A DNA stretch of 64,000 bases from Rhizobium favelukesii (GTDB lineage Bacteria > Pseudomonadota > Alphaproteobacteria > Rhizobiales > Rhizobiaceae). The notes beneath the pieces are model-generated. The model was not told where the DNA came from. It searched no databases and worked only from the letters and a program-made list of their open reading frames with translations. Where the stretch lies: positions 558,001 to 622,000 of the forward strand of contig NZ_HG916854.1 in the NCBI RefSeq assembly GCF_000577275.2, given 5' to 3'. Both the position numbers and the translations under genes were made by a program. Of this stretch, positions 46,666-56,066 are shown in pieces (within the stretch, counting starts at the first letter, position 1; each line of letters starts with the position of its first letter).

Positions 46666-46874
46666 GCCTATTGAGGAAACTGGGAATTCTGCTGGTGGCT
46701 GCGGGCACGGGCTTTACCGTGCTCGACGCGGGCGAGGGACTTTCGATCCTCGGCGTCCATGGATTTGTCTCGACGGCGGAGGCAAGGGTAGGGCGTCCGC
46801 TGACGCCGGTCAGCGTCGCTGGCGTGGCCCGGCGCTCGGCACGCCGTTGTGCGTCCGGAGTGTATAACTGCTGA
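46662..46874 (+). CDS. Small secreted protein coupled to the DUF2092 gene
   Basis: This 70-residue protein has a hydrophobic N-terminal signal-like segment (LGILLVAAGTGFTVLDAGEG) and a short mature part VGRPLTPVSVAGVARRSARR ending CASGVYNC. The ATGA overlap with the DUF2092 stop and GGAGGTGG upstream show it is real and co-translated. I believe similar small proteins often follow DUF2092 genes in alphaproteobacteria, but I do not know the function. The mature part has two Cys residues that could form a disulfide. Confidence 0.75.
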   Translation: MSLLRKLGILLVAAGTGFTVLDAGEGLSILGVHGFVSTAEARVGRPLTPVSVAGVARRSARRCASGVYNC

Positions 46875-47311
46875 GCTAGCCGAAGCAGCCATAGTCGACT
46901 GCGTTTGTCGTATTGGAGTCGTCTCACCGTTGGCCGACGTCTAGGGCGTTATCGGTCCTGCGGCTCGTTGAGTAGCCCAAAGCTACTGCGACATTTCGGT
47001 GTTGCAGGGAAGCGACGAACTCGAACGATGGGGCGTATCTTCCCGAAGTCCTGACCCCAGCTCACCTGAGGGAGGAAAGCACTCTCGTCAGGCCTAACGT
47101 TGATGCAGCGGATAACCCGTAGCCTTGCGAAAACTTTATAAAAAACGCGCATCCTCGCCCGCATCGTGCTATTATTAGTTGTTTCTAAACTGTCGGTTCC
47201 TGCCGTGATCGGTCCTGATCGTGGCTCGGTGCGGTTTCCAAACAAAACTCCACACATGCACGAGCACTCGTCCTGGCCAAGGGCGAGGCTGTTTGGGAGG
47301 ACGACAGTACC
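46875..47311. other. Intergenic, promoter of the HdeA-like gene
   Basis: No supported gene. An AT-rich core (ACTTTATAAAAAACGCGC near 47132 and TATTATTAGTTG near 47170) is the likely promoter of the hdeA-like gene, leaving a leader of more than 100 nt. GGGAGGACGACA precedes the ATG at 47312. Confidence 0.4.
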
Positions 47312-47605
47312 ATGAGACGGTTTGTGTCAATCGCAATCGCAGCTGCAGGTCTTTGCTTGGCTAGCCAGGCGCTGGCTGCAGACGTGGACATGTCAAAGCC
47401 CACCTGCAAGGAAGTCGGTGCCATGCCTGCAGCCAAGACTATTGGCGTGGCCATGTGGGTGAACGGATATGTCCATGGCAAAGCTGGAGATGGCATGGTG
47501 GACGGTGACAAAGCCCATGCAAATGCGCAAAAGATTGCCGACTATTGCAAGAACAACGCCAGTTCTACGGTGGCCGGCGCAATAGAAGCAGTCTCTAAAA
47601 TGTAG
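47312..47605 (+). CDS. HdeA/HdeB-like periplasmic acid-stress chaperone
   Basis: This 97-residue protein has a clear signal peptide (FVSIAIAAAGLCLASQALA, cut before ADVDMS). The small helical mature domain has two cysteines, Cys32 and Cys79, at the positions of the single conserved disulfide of HdeA, plus MWVNGYVHGK in the middle. HdeA dissociates at low pH and protects periplasmic proteins from aggregation. Its presence just downstream of aspT-asdA and near another amino-acid decarboxylase is a strong contextual match for acid tolerance. Confidence 0.85.
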   Translation: MRRFVSIAIAAAGLCLASQALAADVDMSKPTCKEVGAMPAAKTIGVAMWVNGYVHGKAGDGMVDGDKAHANAQKIADYCKNNASSTVAGAIEAVSKM

Positions 47606-47618
47606 CAGACGGTATGAC

Positions 47619-47667
47619 GGTGGCGGCATGAGGCCGCCACCATGGGCATGAGGCCACAATCGTGGCC
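47619..47667. terminator. Two back-to-back hairpins after the HdeA-like gene
   Basis: GGTGGCGGC-ATGAG-GCCGCCACC (47619-47641) and GGCCAC-AATC-GTGGCC (47652-47667) are both perfect stems. Neither has a T-run, so they may be processing or stability elements or factor-dependent terminators. The second ends 22 bp before the next start codon. Confidence 0.5.
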
Positions 47668-47688
47668 GCTTCAACGGGAGGACGAACA

Positions 47689-47946
47689 ATGTTCGGATTC
47701 AAGCCTCTATTCAGTGCCTTGATGGCTACGATATTCCTCGCAGGCGCGCCAGCTATGTCCTTGGCAACAGAGCAAGGACAACAGCGCAAGGCTGCGCGTG
47801 ATGTCCGCCAAGACACCCGCCAGGGTGCGCGCGATACAAAGCAGGCGTGCCGCTCCGCTAACGACAAAAGCAACGCCGCGTGCCGACAGGACAAACGGAA
47901 CGCTAAGCAAACGGGGCGTCAGACGGGCAGAGACATCAAGTATTGA
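47689..47946 (+). CDS. Small secreted basic protein, Arg/Gln/Asp-rich
   Basis: This 85-residue protein has a signal peptide (FKPLFSALMATIFLAGAPAM, cut near SLA). The mature part is highly charged and built from imperfect repeats of the type RQDTRQGARDTKQACR and RQDKRNAKQTGRQTGR, with two Cys residues. GGGAGG precedes ATG 47689. No family is recognised. A perfect hairpin lies just downstream. Location behind the HdeA-like gene suggests an envelope-stress role. Confidence 0.7.
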   Translation: MFGFKPLFSALMATIFLAGAPAMSLATEQGQQRKAARDVRQDTRQGARDTKQACRSANDKSNAACRQDKRNAKQTGRQTGRDIKY

Positions 47947-47956
47947 GCGCATACGA

Positions 47957-47992
47957 CTTGCGGCACAAAGCAACCCCGTTAGGTGCCGCAAG
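47957..47992 (+). terminator. Hairpin after the small basic protein gene
   Basis: Perfect 10-bp arms CTTGCGGCAC (47957-47966) and GTGCCGCAAG (47983-47992) with a 16-nt loop, 11 bp after the stop. No T-run follows, so it is a probable terminator or mRNA 3'-end structure. Confidence 0.55.
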
Positions 47993-48394
47993 ACAGTGAC
48001 TTCAAGCCTTTCAGATCGGTTTGAGGTCCGGCTCAGGCGCGCCCTTTAGCCCCGGGTGGATGTTTTCGGATAGCCACCGGCCCCGCCGAACAACCATTCG
48101 GTCCCTCAACTTCAGGCAGAGGGTGCGTCAGAGTGCCTAGCTTTTTGCTGAATTCAGCAAAAGCACCACGATGGCGGCAAAGCAACCACAGTTCCGACCG
48201 CTGTTCAGTTGACCGGAAAAGGAACCGCTGCAATCCAAACGAAGAGAGACTGCTGGGCTCCGTATGCGAGCAACCCGACCGAGGGCATCCAGTTGCATAT
48301 CTGGAGCGTGCTCGGCAAGGTACCGGCGAAACCTCATTGCCGAGGTTTCGCAGCTAGAGGCGGGTTACGTCATACTGACCAAACAGTGCACCCC
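47993..48394. other. Intergenic, no supported gene
   Basis: Only short frames of random appearance. The cold-shock gene ends here on the minus strand. Confidence 0.35.
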
Positions 48395-48604
48395 CTAGAC
48401 CAATTCGATATTAATAGCTTTCGGTCCCTTGCCCGTCCGATCCGGTTCCATATCGAATGAAACCTTCTGGCCATCACGAATGGCTTGAATTCCAGACGCT
48501 TGCAGCGCCGAAATGTGAACAAACACATCCTTGGCTCCTCCGTCAGGGCTGATAAACCCGAAGCCTTTGTCTGCATTGAAGAACTTTACCGTACCTGTCG
48601 CCAT
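48395..48604 (-). CDS. Cold-shock domain protein (CspA family)
   Basis: This 69-residue single cold-shock domain has [20 protein letters not shown] (RNP1), DVFVHISAL (RNP2) and [16 protein letters not shown]. It binds single-stranded RNA and DNA and melts mRNA structure under cold or other stress. ATG 48604 is chosen because the family starts exactly here; the longer frame to 48676 is leader. The AT-rich upstream region suggests a long 5' leader, as in other csp genes. Confidence 0.95.
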   Translation of the reverse strand: MATGTVKFFNADKGFGFISPDGGAKDVFVHISALQASGIQAIRDGQKVSFDMEPDRTGKGPKAINIELV

Positions 48605-49252
48605 GAATTTTCTCTCAAAGTTAAATAGCATCTCAACATGCAACCAGTACGGTTCTTTGGCAAGTGGTGTTAGCAAAACGCTAGGTTACATAGATTATTA
48701 ATAATACATGATTTGCGCTCGATTATGTTTTGGATTGCTAATTGAGTATGGCTTCAGGCATTCAGCGAAACTAATTCCTCCGTGAGGCTCAGGATACGCA
48801 ACAGGCCAAGAATTGGCCAATTGGAAAAGACGAACGCAGGCTGGGCGACCTTTCCTTTGTTTCGCGCCTATTCCGCCATTCTGGCGAGCACATTGGACAT
48901 GTCATTCGCCAGCGACGTTATCGCGTCTTTGATCGATCTTGCATTTGCCGACGAAATCAGCTCGCACCGTCGCCAATCATCATCAATCGATCGAGCGCAT
49001 TGCGGTTGCGACAGACAGCAGCTTATCTGAAGACAATTCCGGACCCCGCCGGCTCTTTCGATCACCCCAAAATCCGCGTTTTTCGGTCTCGGGGAACCAG
49101 AACGAGGCGCTCGCATGGCTTGAAAAGAGAAGTTGATGAGGCTGGTCGCGCGCTTCAATCGCTGAATAGGTGTTGAAAGATCCCGAGAACGAAGCGTGCC
49201 ATGGGACGTAGGTCAGGTCCATTGCCCAGCCCTCATTTGCTTTAAATTTCCC
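48605..49252. other. Intergenic, csp leader/promoter and unassigned sequence
   Basis: The AT-rich part near 48680-48740 is the likely csp promoter and leader. A minus-strand frame at 48868-49158 (ending SANARSIKDAITSLANDMSN plus a few residues) might be a decayed gene. Nothing else is supported. Confidence 0.35.
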
Positions 49253-50434
49253 TCAAAGTATCGCAACGACGGCCTTGGCGAGGTCATCGAGCCGGTCTTC
49301 CTTGAGGCCCGCGACGTTGAAGCGGGAATCGCCGACCATGTAGATGCCGAACTCGTCTCGCAGGCGGTCGACCTGCGCTTCGGTCAGGCCGAGGCGCGAG
49401 AACATGCCGCGGTGGTCGGCGATGAAGTCGAAGCGCGAGGAGTTGGACTGGCGACGGAGCGCCTCGGCAAAGCCCTTGCGCAGGTTGAGCATGCGAAGCC
49501 GCATGGCTTCGAGTTCGGACTTCCAGTCGGCGCACAGCGCGTCGTCTTCGAGGATGATGCGGACGGCGGCGGCGGCATGGTCCGGCGGCATGGAATACAG
49601 CACGCGGGTCGTGGCGAGCGCCTGGCTGCCGGCGATCTTTGCGCCTTCTGCGTCCTTGCCCATCAAGATGACGGCGCCGACGCGATCGCGGTAGACCGAA
49701 AAGTTCTTTGAGCAGGATGTGGCGACAGCCATTTCCGGCACCTTGCTCGCGAGCAGGCGAACGGCGGCGGCGTCTTCCTCCAGACCATCGCCGAAGCCCT
49801 GATAGGCAAGATCGACGAAGGGGAAGAGGTCGCGTTCGACGAGAAGATCCACGACCGGAGCCCACTGCTGGATCGTCAGATTGGCGCCGGTCGGGTTGTG
49901 GCAGCAGCCGTGCAGCAGAGTGATGTCACCGGCCTTCGCCTGCTTCAATCCCTCTAGCATCGCATCGGCCTTCACCGTGCCGCTTGCGGGATCGAAATAG
50001 GGATAGGTCGCGGTTTTGAAGCCTGCAGCCTTCAGGATCGGCACATGGTTCGCCCAGGTCGGATCGGAGAGCCAGATGGTTGCGTCAGGCCGGGCCTTTG
50101 CGAGCAAGTCGGCGATCGTGCGCAGCGCGCCCGAGCCACCCGCCGTCTGGCAGGCGAACATGCGCGACAGATCGGCCTTCTTGCCAAAGACCAGCTGCAG
50201 CATGGCCTTGTTGAAACCCTCATCGCCTGCCATGCCGACATAGGTCTTCGTCGTCTGGCTTTCATAAAGGCGCTTCTCGGCCTCGCGCACGGCCCGCATG
50301 ATGACGGTCGCACCCTGCGAATTCTTGTAGACGCCGACGCCGAGATCCATTTTCGTCGGCCGCGCATCGTTCTTGTACAGAATCGAGAGGTTGAGGATCT
50401 TGTCCGGCGGGGCGGCGGAGAGGGTCTCGAACAT
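49253..50434 (-). CDS. Aromatic/aspartate aminotransferase (TyrB/TatA-like, class I)
   Basis: This 393-residue fold-I PLP enzyme has the hallmarks of bacterial TyrB/AspC-type aminotransferases: MDLGVGVYKN, CCHNPTG (178-183), FVDLAYQGFGDG and the PLP lysine in SCSKNFSVYRDR (Lys243). Rhizobial TatA of this type transaminates tyrosine, phenylalanine and tryptophan, and sometimes aspartate. The downstream side (49130-49250) is empty; it is apparently monocistronic. The start ATG 50434 is preceded by AAAGGAAAAG. Confidence 0.92.
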   Translation of the reverse strand: MFETLSAAPPDKILNLSILYKNDARPTKMDLGVGVYKNSQGATVIMRAVREAEKRLYESQTTKTYVGMAGDEGFNKAMLQLVFGKKADLSRMFACQTAGGSGALRTIADLLAKARPDATIWLSDPTWANHVPILKAAGFKTATYPYFDPASGTVKADAMLEGLKQAKAGDITLLHGCCHNPTGANLTIQQWAPVVDLLVERDLFPFVDLAYQGFGDGLEEDAAAVRLLASKVPEMAVATSCSKNFSVYRDRVGAVILMGKDAEGAKIAGSQALATTRVLYSMPPDHAAAAVRIILEDDALCADWKSELEAMRLRMLNLRKGFAEALRRQSNSSRFDFIADHRGMFSRLGLTEAQVDRLRDEFGIYMVGDSRFNVAGLKEDRLDDLAKAVVAIL

Positions 50435-50969
50435 GGCTTTTCCTTTGGATTAAGATCAAGTGCCGATATGCTTTTCGCCGCGCGCCTCGGTGCGTTTCGC
50501 CTGCAGTTCACGCTCGCGGAAGCGGTCGTCCTCGCTGCGAACTTCATAGCATTGCGGACTAATGGCGCCTTCGCAAGAGTCGCAAAACCGTCGCGGAGCG
50601 TGTCAAAACTCTTCCGATAAGGATTATAAAAAGATGAGCTGATCTCAAGGATTTTGCTAGCTCCGTATGATGGATGATTGTGCGACAATCGCACACCAAG
50701 GACTATTTGGTCTGGAAGGACCACGGAACCACCGGCAGATCCTCAAGAGACGCGTCAACGGTCCATCATGATACAAAACGAGCGTCCGCTGCAGCATAGC
50801 TGTTCCACGGTTAGCCTTATTGCAACATTTTACTGCACGTATCGAACGCAGGCAGCTCATCCCCTTGTCGATGGCCATCGCGCACCTAGATCACCACAAT
50901 ATAAGGTTGCATTAACTTTACGCTGGCCTCGCATAAGTTCCTTGCGGTTGATAATTTTCGGAATTGCAA
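50435..50969. other. Intergenic; minus-strand gene end visible near 50457-50560
   Basis: Upstream of the aminotransferase the minus strand reads SEDDRFRERELQAKRTEARG and a few more residues to a TGA at about 50457. This may be the last piece of a lost gene. The part from about 50880 is AT-rich and should contain the bgsB promoter. Confidence 0.35.
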
Positions 50970-52202
50970 ATGATCTGGAACCATCGCATCACCCGTATTC
51001 TGGTCGGCATATCCCTGTTCGCGCTTGCGATCGTTCTTCTGCTGCCCGGCCTGACTGGCTTTACAAGCCTCGACGGTACAGTCAATGCGCGATTTGCAAT
51101 CGTGAATGCTCCTATCGACGGCGAGGTCGCAGAAACGCCCCCAAAAGTTGGCGCGCGCGTGTTGCCGGGAGAGCCGCTCGCCTTGCTACACAACACCCGC
51201 GTCAACCGCGCAATACTGAGTTCGCTGCAGGCCGACCACATGACTGCCGTTGAACATGCTACGGCGCTAAAACGGGAACGCGATGAGCTTGTACGGCTTC
51301 GTGATCAGTTGGCTGCACGCATGGAAGTCTTTACGCGCACAACCATTGCCGACTTGGAGCGGCAAGTTGAGATTCTAAACAAACGGGTCAAGGTTTCCGA
51401 GGCGCAGGACAACGTCGCGCAAGTCGACTTTGACCGGCGGCTGGCGCTTGAGGCGAAGGGTGTCCTGTCCACCAAGATGGTCGAGTCCGCCCGAGCCGTC
51501 TGGGAAGCGGCGGGGGGCGAACTCGAAATCAGTGGCTTGACCGTAGCGCAGCTCGAACAAAAGCTGGAAGCCGTTCGCCAGGGTGTTTTCGTTCTCGGTG
51601 ACGGCCAGAACGACGTGCCCTATTCCCGCCAGCGACAGGATGAGGTGATCGTTCGTATCAACGATCTCAACACACGCATCGCCGAAAACGAAACACGGGC
51701 CGCACAGGTGCAAAAGCAGCTGATTGAGGAGGAAAACCGCGTCCGCAGTCTCACTTCGGCATCAGTTCCATCGCCTTTCGATGGGGTCGTGTGGAGTAGC
51801 AACATCGTCAACGGCTCGAACGTCATCCTCAATACCGAGCTGATGCGCATTCTCGATTGCAGCGATTTGTTCGTCGATATCCTTGTTCCGGAAGTCGACT
51901 ACCAAGAGATTTATCCTGGCCTTACTGCAGAGGTGCGCTTGTTAGGCGCAGGCGACGTCTTCAAAGGCGTGGTCCTATCGGTAAGAGGCAGCTCCGCGGT
52001 CGCCGAGAAGGACACGCTGGCAGCCAATCAGCCCGAAACAACCAAACGCAACGATCGAATACGCGTGGGCCTGGCTCCATCCGCTCTCAATACGGATTTT
52101 CCGAACTTTTGCCAGGTGGGGCGTTCTGTACAGGTGCGCCTGCCCAAACCTAACATCGGCATATGGCACTGGGTGGAAGGCCTGTGGTTCAGTATCTTAT
52201 AG
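50970..52202 (+). CDS. bgsB: HlyD-like membrane-fusion protein, BgsB type
   Basis: This 410-residue protein has one N-terminal transmembrane helix (ILVGISLFALAIVLLLPGLT), a barrel/lipoyl half-motif (VNARFAIVNAPIDGEVAETP), a long coiled coil (about 90-260) and the second half (SPFDGVVWSSNIVNGS). In Sinorhizobium meliloti the bgsBA operon pairs such a protein with the synthase BgsA to make and export a mixed-linkage beta-glucan; here the glycosyltransferase overlaps its end. ATG 50970 is used; TTG 50964 is an alternative. Function assigned by architecture and pairing. Confidence 0.8.
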   Translation: MIWNHRITRILVGISLFALAIVLLLPGLTGFTSLDGTVNARFAIVNAPIDGEVAETPPKVGARVLPGEPLALLHNTRVNRAILSSLQADHMTAVEHATALKRERDELVRLRDQLAARMEVFTRTTIADLERQVEILNKRVKVSEAQDNVAQVDFDRRLALEAKGVLSTKMVESARAVWEAAGGELEISGLTVAQLEQKLEAVRQGVFVLGDGQNDVPYSRQRQDEVIVRINDLNTRIAENETRAAQVQKQLIEEENRVRSLTSASVPSPFDGVVWSSNIVNGSNVILNTELMRILDCSDLFVDILVPEVDYQEIYPGLTAEVRLLGAGDVFKGVVLSVRGSSAVAEKDTLAANQPETTKRNDRIRVGLAPSALNTDFPNFCQVGRSVQVRLPKPNIGIWHWVEGLWFSIL

Positions 52203-54178
52203 CATTGGCGCCGACGTTTTCGGTTTTGGGGTTCTTTTTGCTTGGACCTTTCAACTGGTCGCGTAACGAGAGCTGGACGCGCGCAATCACATGCGCTGTC
52301 GTTGGCGCCATCGCATTGCGCTATATACTCTGGCGATTATTCGAGACGGTACTCCCTTATCCCAACGATGGACTCAACTTCTATTGGGTCTGGTTTCTGT
52401 TCATCGTAGAAATTCTCGCGTTCTTTGAAGTCGTCCTCTTCCTGGTCTTGATGAGTCGATACGTGGACCGGAGCGCAGAAGCGGACGGGCTCGCGCGGGA
52501 CTTCTTTAGAGGTGACGAGGATGAATTGCCCACGGTGGATGTGTTCATTCCTACCTACAACGAGCCGCTCGACGTCCTGGAACGGACGATCATAGGGGCG
52601 CTTGCGCTCGATTATCCCCAAGACAAGCTGAGAGTCTACGTGCTCGATGATCAGCGTCGTGATTGGCTCAAGGCGTACTGCAAGGAGAGGGGAGCAATCC
52701 ACGTCACACGCCCCGACAACAGCCATGCCAAAGCCGGCAACATGAACAACGGTCTGAAGGTCAGCTCCGGCGACTTCATCGCGATATTCGATGCTGACTT
52801 CGTGCCCTATCGTCACTTCCTGCGCCGCACGCTTCCCTTCTTTTCCGATGCGAGCATCGGCATCGTCCAAACGCCACAGCATTTCTTCAATACCGATCCG
52901 GTACAGTCAAATCTCGGTCTCGAAAATATCTGGCCGGACGAGCAGCGTTTGTTCTTTGATGAGATTGCACCGAGCCGAGATATCTGGGACGTCAGTTTCT
53001 GCTGTGGCTCATGCTCGATCGCGCGACGCAAGGCGATCGATGAGATTGGGGGTTTCCCGACGGAATCCATCACAGAGGATCTGTTGACCACCCTTTCCAT
53101 GCTCAACAAGGGTTACAAAACCCGTTACCTGAATGAGCGCCTGTCGATGGGTTTGGCCGCTGAGAATTTGACTGGCTATTTCGTACAGCGCGAGCGCTGG
53201 TGCCAGGGGGGAATTCAAACACTCTATCTCCACAACGGCCCACTGCGCGGCCCCGGTCTGTCACTTTTTCAACGCATCATGTTCCTTCCGCTGTCGTGGT
53301 TGGTGCAGTATCTGGTGCGCTTTACGATATTGATCATCCCGATCATATATCTCTGGTTCGGCTTGTTGCCGCTCTACTTCACCAATGCTGCGGACTATAT
53401 CTCCAATCAGGTGCCGTTGCTGACGGCCTATTTCCTTTTGATGCTCTGGATAACACCGACGCGATATTTGCCCGTCGTATCGAGTGCAGTCGGAGCTTTT
53501 GCGACGTTTCGGATGTTGCCAACTGTCATTTCCAGTGTGGTACGTCCCTTCGGCAAACCGTTCAGGGTGACCCCGAAGGGCAGCGGCAACCATGCGATTG
53601 GATATGATGCATACAGCCTTGCCTGGATAGCGGTGTTGATATCGGCGACGGCCATCGGTCTTGTCGTCAATATCGTGCCTGAGACCTCGCATGTCGAGGC
53701 GCAGTTCTCACCGATTGCGGCTTGCTGGTCGGGCATCAACATTCTCGTTCTCGCTATCGCGTCCTTGATCTGCTTCGAGAAACCGCGGCGGCTCTTCGAT
53801 GCGTTCAAACTTGATGAAGCGGTTCACGTCGACGGCGTTCCCGGCCGCATGGTCAGTCTGGCGCTCGACAAGGCAGTCGTTGCCGTGCCGCCGGAGACGC
53901 GCTTTGCATCCGCCGATGTCACGCTGTCGCTCGAGGGTTTTTCGCCTTTCAAAACGGAATTAAGGATGGTCACCCAAAGACGAAGGAGCATTGCTCGCGT
54001 AGGCGACACGGAGGCCTTTTACCTGCACCTTCATTTCGATCTTAGCGGTTCGGCCCGCGATAAGATGATCGTCAAGCTTTATACCGGACGTTACTCCCAG
54101 GACGTTCGTGACATTGACAAAGTCGCGGTCTCGATCAACCTTCTGCTTCGGACTTTCGGTCGAACCCGGACGCTTTGA
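52163..54178 (+). CDS. bgsA: Mixed-linkage beta-glucan synthase, BgsA type (GT2, cellulose-synthase-like)
   Basis: This 671-residue inner-membrane glycosyltransferase has N-terminal helices and a GT2 domain with VDVFIPTYNEP, DDQRRD (first Asp), FDADF (second), TED (about 304, catalytic base) and QRERWCQGG (QxxRW motif, about 342). Several helices and a C-terminal cytosolic domain of about 120 residues follow. In S. meliloti BgsA this C-terminus lets cyclic-di-GMP activate polymer synthesis without a classical PilZ motif; I see no RxxxR-D/NxSxxG PilZ pattern here either. The gene overlaps bgsB by 40 bp if ATG 52163 is right; GTG 52184 is an alternative. Confidence 0.85.
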   Translation: MALGGRPVVQYLIALAPTFSVLGFFLLGPFNWSRNESWTRAITCAVVGAIALRYILWRLFETVLPYPNDGLNFYWVWFLFIVEILAFFEVVLFLVLMSRYVDRSAEADGLARDFFRGDEDELPTVDVFIPTYNEPLDVLERTIIGALALDYPQDKLRVYVLDDQRRDWLKAYCKERGAIHVTRPDNSHAKAGNMNNGLKVSSGDFIAIFDADFVPYRHFLRRTLPFFSDASIGIVQTPQHFFNTDPVQSNLGLENIWPDEQRLFFDEIAPSRDIWDVSFCCGSCSIARRKAIDEIGGFPTESITEDLLTTLSMLNKGYKTRYLNERLSMGLAAENLTGYFVQRERWCQGGIQTLYLHNGPLRGPGLSLFQRIMFLPLSWLVQYLVRFTILIIPIIYLWFGLLPLYFTNAADYISNQVPLLTAYFLLMLWITPTRYLPVVSSAVGAFATFRMLPTVISSVVRPFGKPFRVTPKGSGNHAIGYDAYSLAWIAVLISATAIGLVVNIVPETSHVEAQFSPIAACWSGINILVLAIASLICFEKPRRLFDAFKLDEAVHVDGVPGRMVSLALDKAVVAVPPETRFASADVTLSLEGFSPFKTELRMVTQRRRSIARVGDTEAFYLHLHFDLSGSARDKMIVKLYTGRYSQDVRDIDKVAVSINLLLRTFGRTRTL

Positions 54179-54584
54179 GCGAGGTGTCTCCCGGCCCTGC
54201 GCATACACAAAATTTAGTGGGATCGGACAGCGGAAATGGCTGCTTAGCCCCATTAAACCTTTGCTGCCGGGAAGGCGAGGAATGACCGTGCCGATACGGC
54301 CGGCGCGCGGCGACATAGCCAGTCATCCGGATGGTCGTTCGGCTGAATCAAACGCACATGTGTGGCACGGTCAAGTCGGCTTCCCATCATGCGTCGGCAC
54401 AGTCCTGGGATCTTGACGCAGGCCTGCGTTCGTTCGGCCCTAACAGTTAAAGGTGTCATCATTGGCCTGGCTATCAACGCCAAACGGGCGCTAGCCACGC
54501 CCGATTCTAGTCTTGCCCCAGCGTCTGCGGCTAGCGGCCAATCCCAAACCTAAGTTTGGATTACAGGCGTTTGAGGGGTTATGT
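54179..54584. other. Intergenic, no supported gene
   Basis: Short frames only. It separates bgsA from the IS256-type element. Confidence 0.35.
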
Positions 54585-54585
54585 G

Positions 54586-55890
54586 CGTCAAGTTCAGCAA
54601 ATTGAGCGGTCATGCGGCTTGGCGCATAGCGAGCTTTTTGTGCTCCCGTAGATCGTCCATGTTGATGTAACGGTTGGCCTCCATCCAATTTTCGTGGGTT
54701 TCAACAGCGAGCGCTCTGACGAGGCGTAAGCAGCTCTGTGCATTTGGAAAGATCCGCACCACGTAGGTCCTGCGTCTGATTTCCTCGTTAAGGCGTTCGA
54801 GCATGTTGGTCGATTTCAGATGTTTGTGATGCTGGCGTGGCAATCGCAAGAAGGTCAGTGTCTGTTCGATTGTCTCCTCGACCCAACTGGTCAAGCGCGG
54901 ATAGCGTGCCGACCACTTGGCGAGCCAGGCAGAGAGATCGGCCTTGGCTTCGTCGAGGTCGCGCCGGTCGTAGAGCCATCGCAGTTCCTGCAGGCAGTCG
55001 TCGCCATGCTTTCGTGGCAGGTGATCAAGGGCGTTGCGCAGAAAGTGTACGTAGCAGCGTTGCCAGGCGGCCTCTGGCAGCGCCTCCGCGATCGCCGCCA
55101 CGAGGCCGGCATGATCGTCTGAGACCACCAGTTCCACACCCCGTAGACCGCGGCCTTTCAGCTTGATGAGAAAGTCCTTCCACGCCGAACGGCTCTCGCG
55201 GGATGCCATTTCGACAGCCAGAATCTGCCGCCGTCCGTCCCAATCGATGCCAACGGCAACCAGCACCGCCTGACTCATCACCACACCAGCCTCGCGAACC
55301 TTCTCATACCGGGCATCGAGGATCAGGTAGGCAAAGGGCTCAAGAAGCGGGCGTTCAGCAAACGCCTTCAGGCTTTCGTCCAATCGCTTGTTGATCGCCG
55401 AGATTGAAGATGCCGAGAAAGCATGACCGCAGAGCTCTTCGGTGATCGCCTTGACCTTTCTGGTCGACACCCCGCACATACATCTCTGCCAAGGTCGCCA
55501 CCAATGCGCGCTCGGAGCGCTGATACCGCTCAAACAGTTCGGTGGAAAAGTGTCCCGAGCGATCTTGCGGAACACGCAGCTCAAGCTTGCCAACGCGGGT
55601 GATCAACGTTCGGCCGTAGTGGCCTGAGCGGTACCCGAGCCGGTCCGGCGTGCGCTCGCTTTTGCCAGCCCCAAGAGCCTCGTCCATCTCCGCTTCCAGC
55701 ACTTCCTGCATCACTGCGCGGATCACTTCACGTAGGCCGTCAGGGTTCGATAGCAAAATCTCTTTCACTGCAGCACTGGCTGACTTACCATCGGTCTTGG
55801 TCATGGTGGCTTTCCCTCCGGGAAATAGGTGACGTTGAACATCACCAGTCTGCCATGGCCGCCCTCTTTAGGGAATTTGCAGAACCTTCA
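54586..55890. mobile_element. IS256-family insertion sequence, about 1.3 kb
   Basis: The transposase remnant is flanked by imperfect inverted ends. The left end reads GTCAAGTTCAGCAAATTG (54587-54604). The reverse complement of 55873-55890 reads TGAAGGTTCTGCAAATTC. They match at 11 of 18 positions with an identical GCAAATT core. The length of about 1.3 kb fits the family. I could not identify a target-site duplication with confidence, so the exact outer borders are uncertain. Confidence 0.65.
54610..55804 (-). pseudogene. IS256-family transposase, frameshifted
   Basis: From ATG 55804 the minus strand encodes the N-terminal part (REVIRAVMQEVLEAEMDEAL, YGRTLITRVGKLELRVPQ) up to LAEMYVRGV. There two bases are missing near 55468 (GTGT instead of GTGTGT). 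The rest, TRKVKAITEELCGHAFSASS, then LDARYEKVREAGVV, VVSDDHAGLVAAI and KSTNMLERLNEEIRRRT, runs in another frame to 54610. The DDE residues appear preserved. Restoring two bases gives the normal length of about 400 residues. IS256 elements do not usually need frameshifting, so the copy is probably inactive. Confidence 0.9.
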
Positions 55891-56066
55891 GCACTCTACC
55901 GGTTTGAGGGTGGTTGTAGGGTTGCTGGAGCCGCCACCAAGGAGCACTCGAAAGCGACACTTTCAGAAACATAGGTTCGAGCGCCGGATCCGTGACGGTA
56001 TGCGACATCAGCGTCCTGCCGGGTGGAGAGTGACAGGCTAGTCTTCACGCAAAACAGGAGCGCGTC

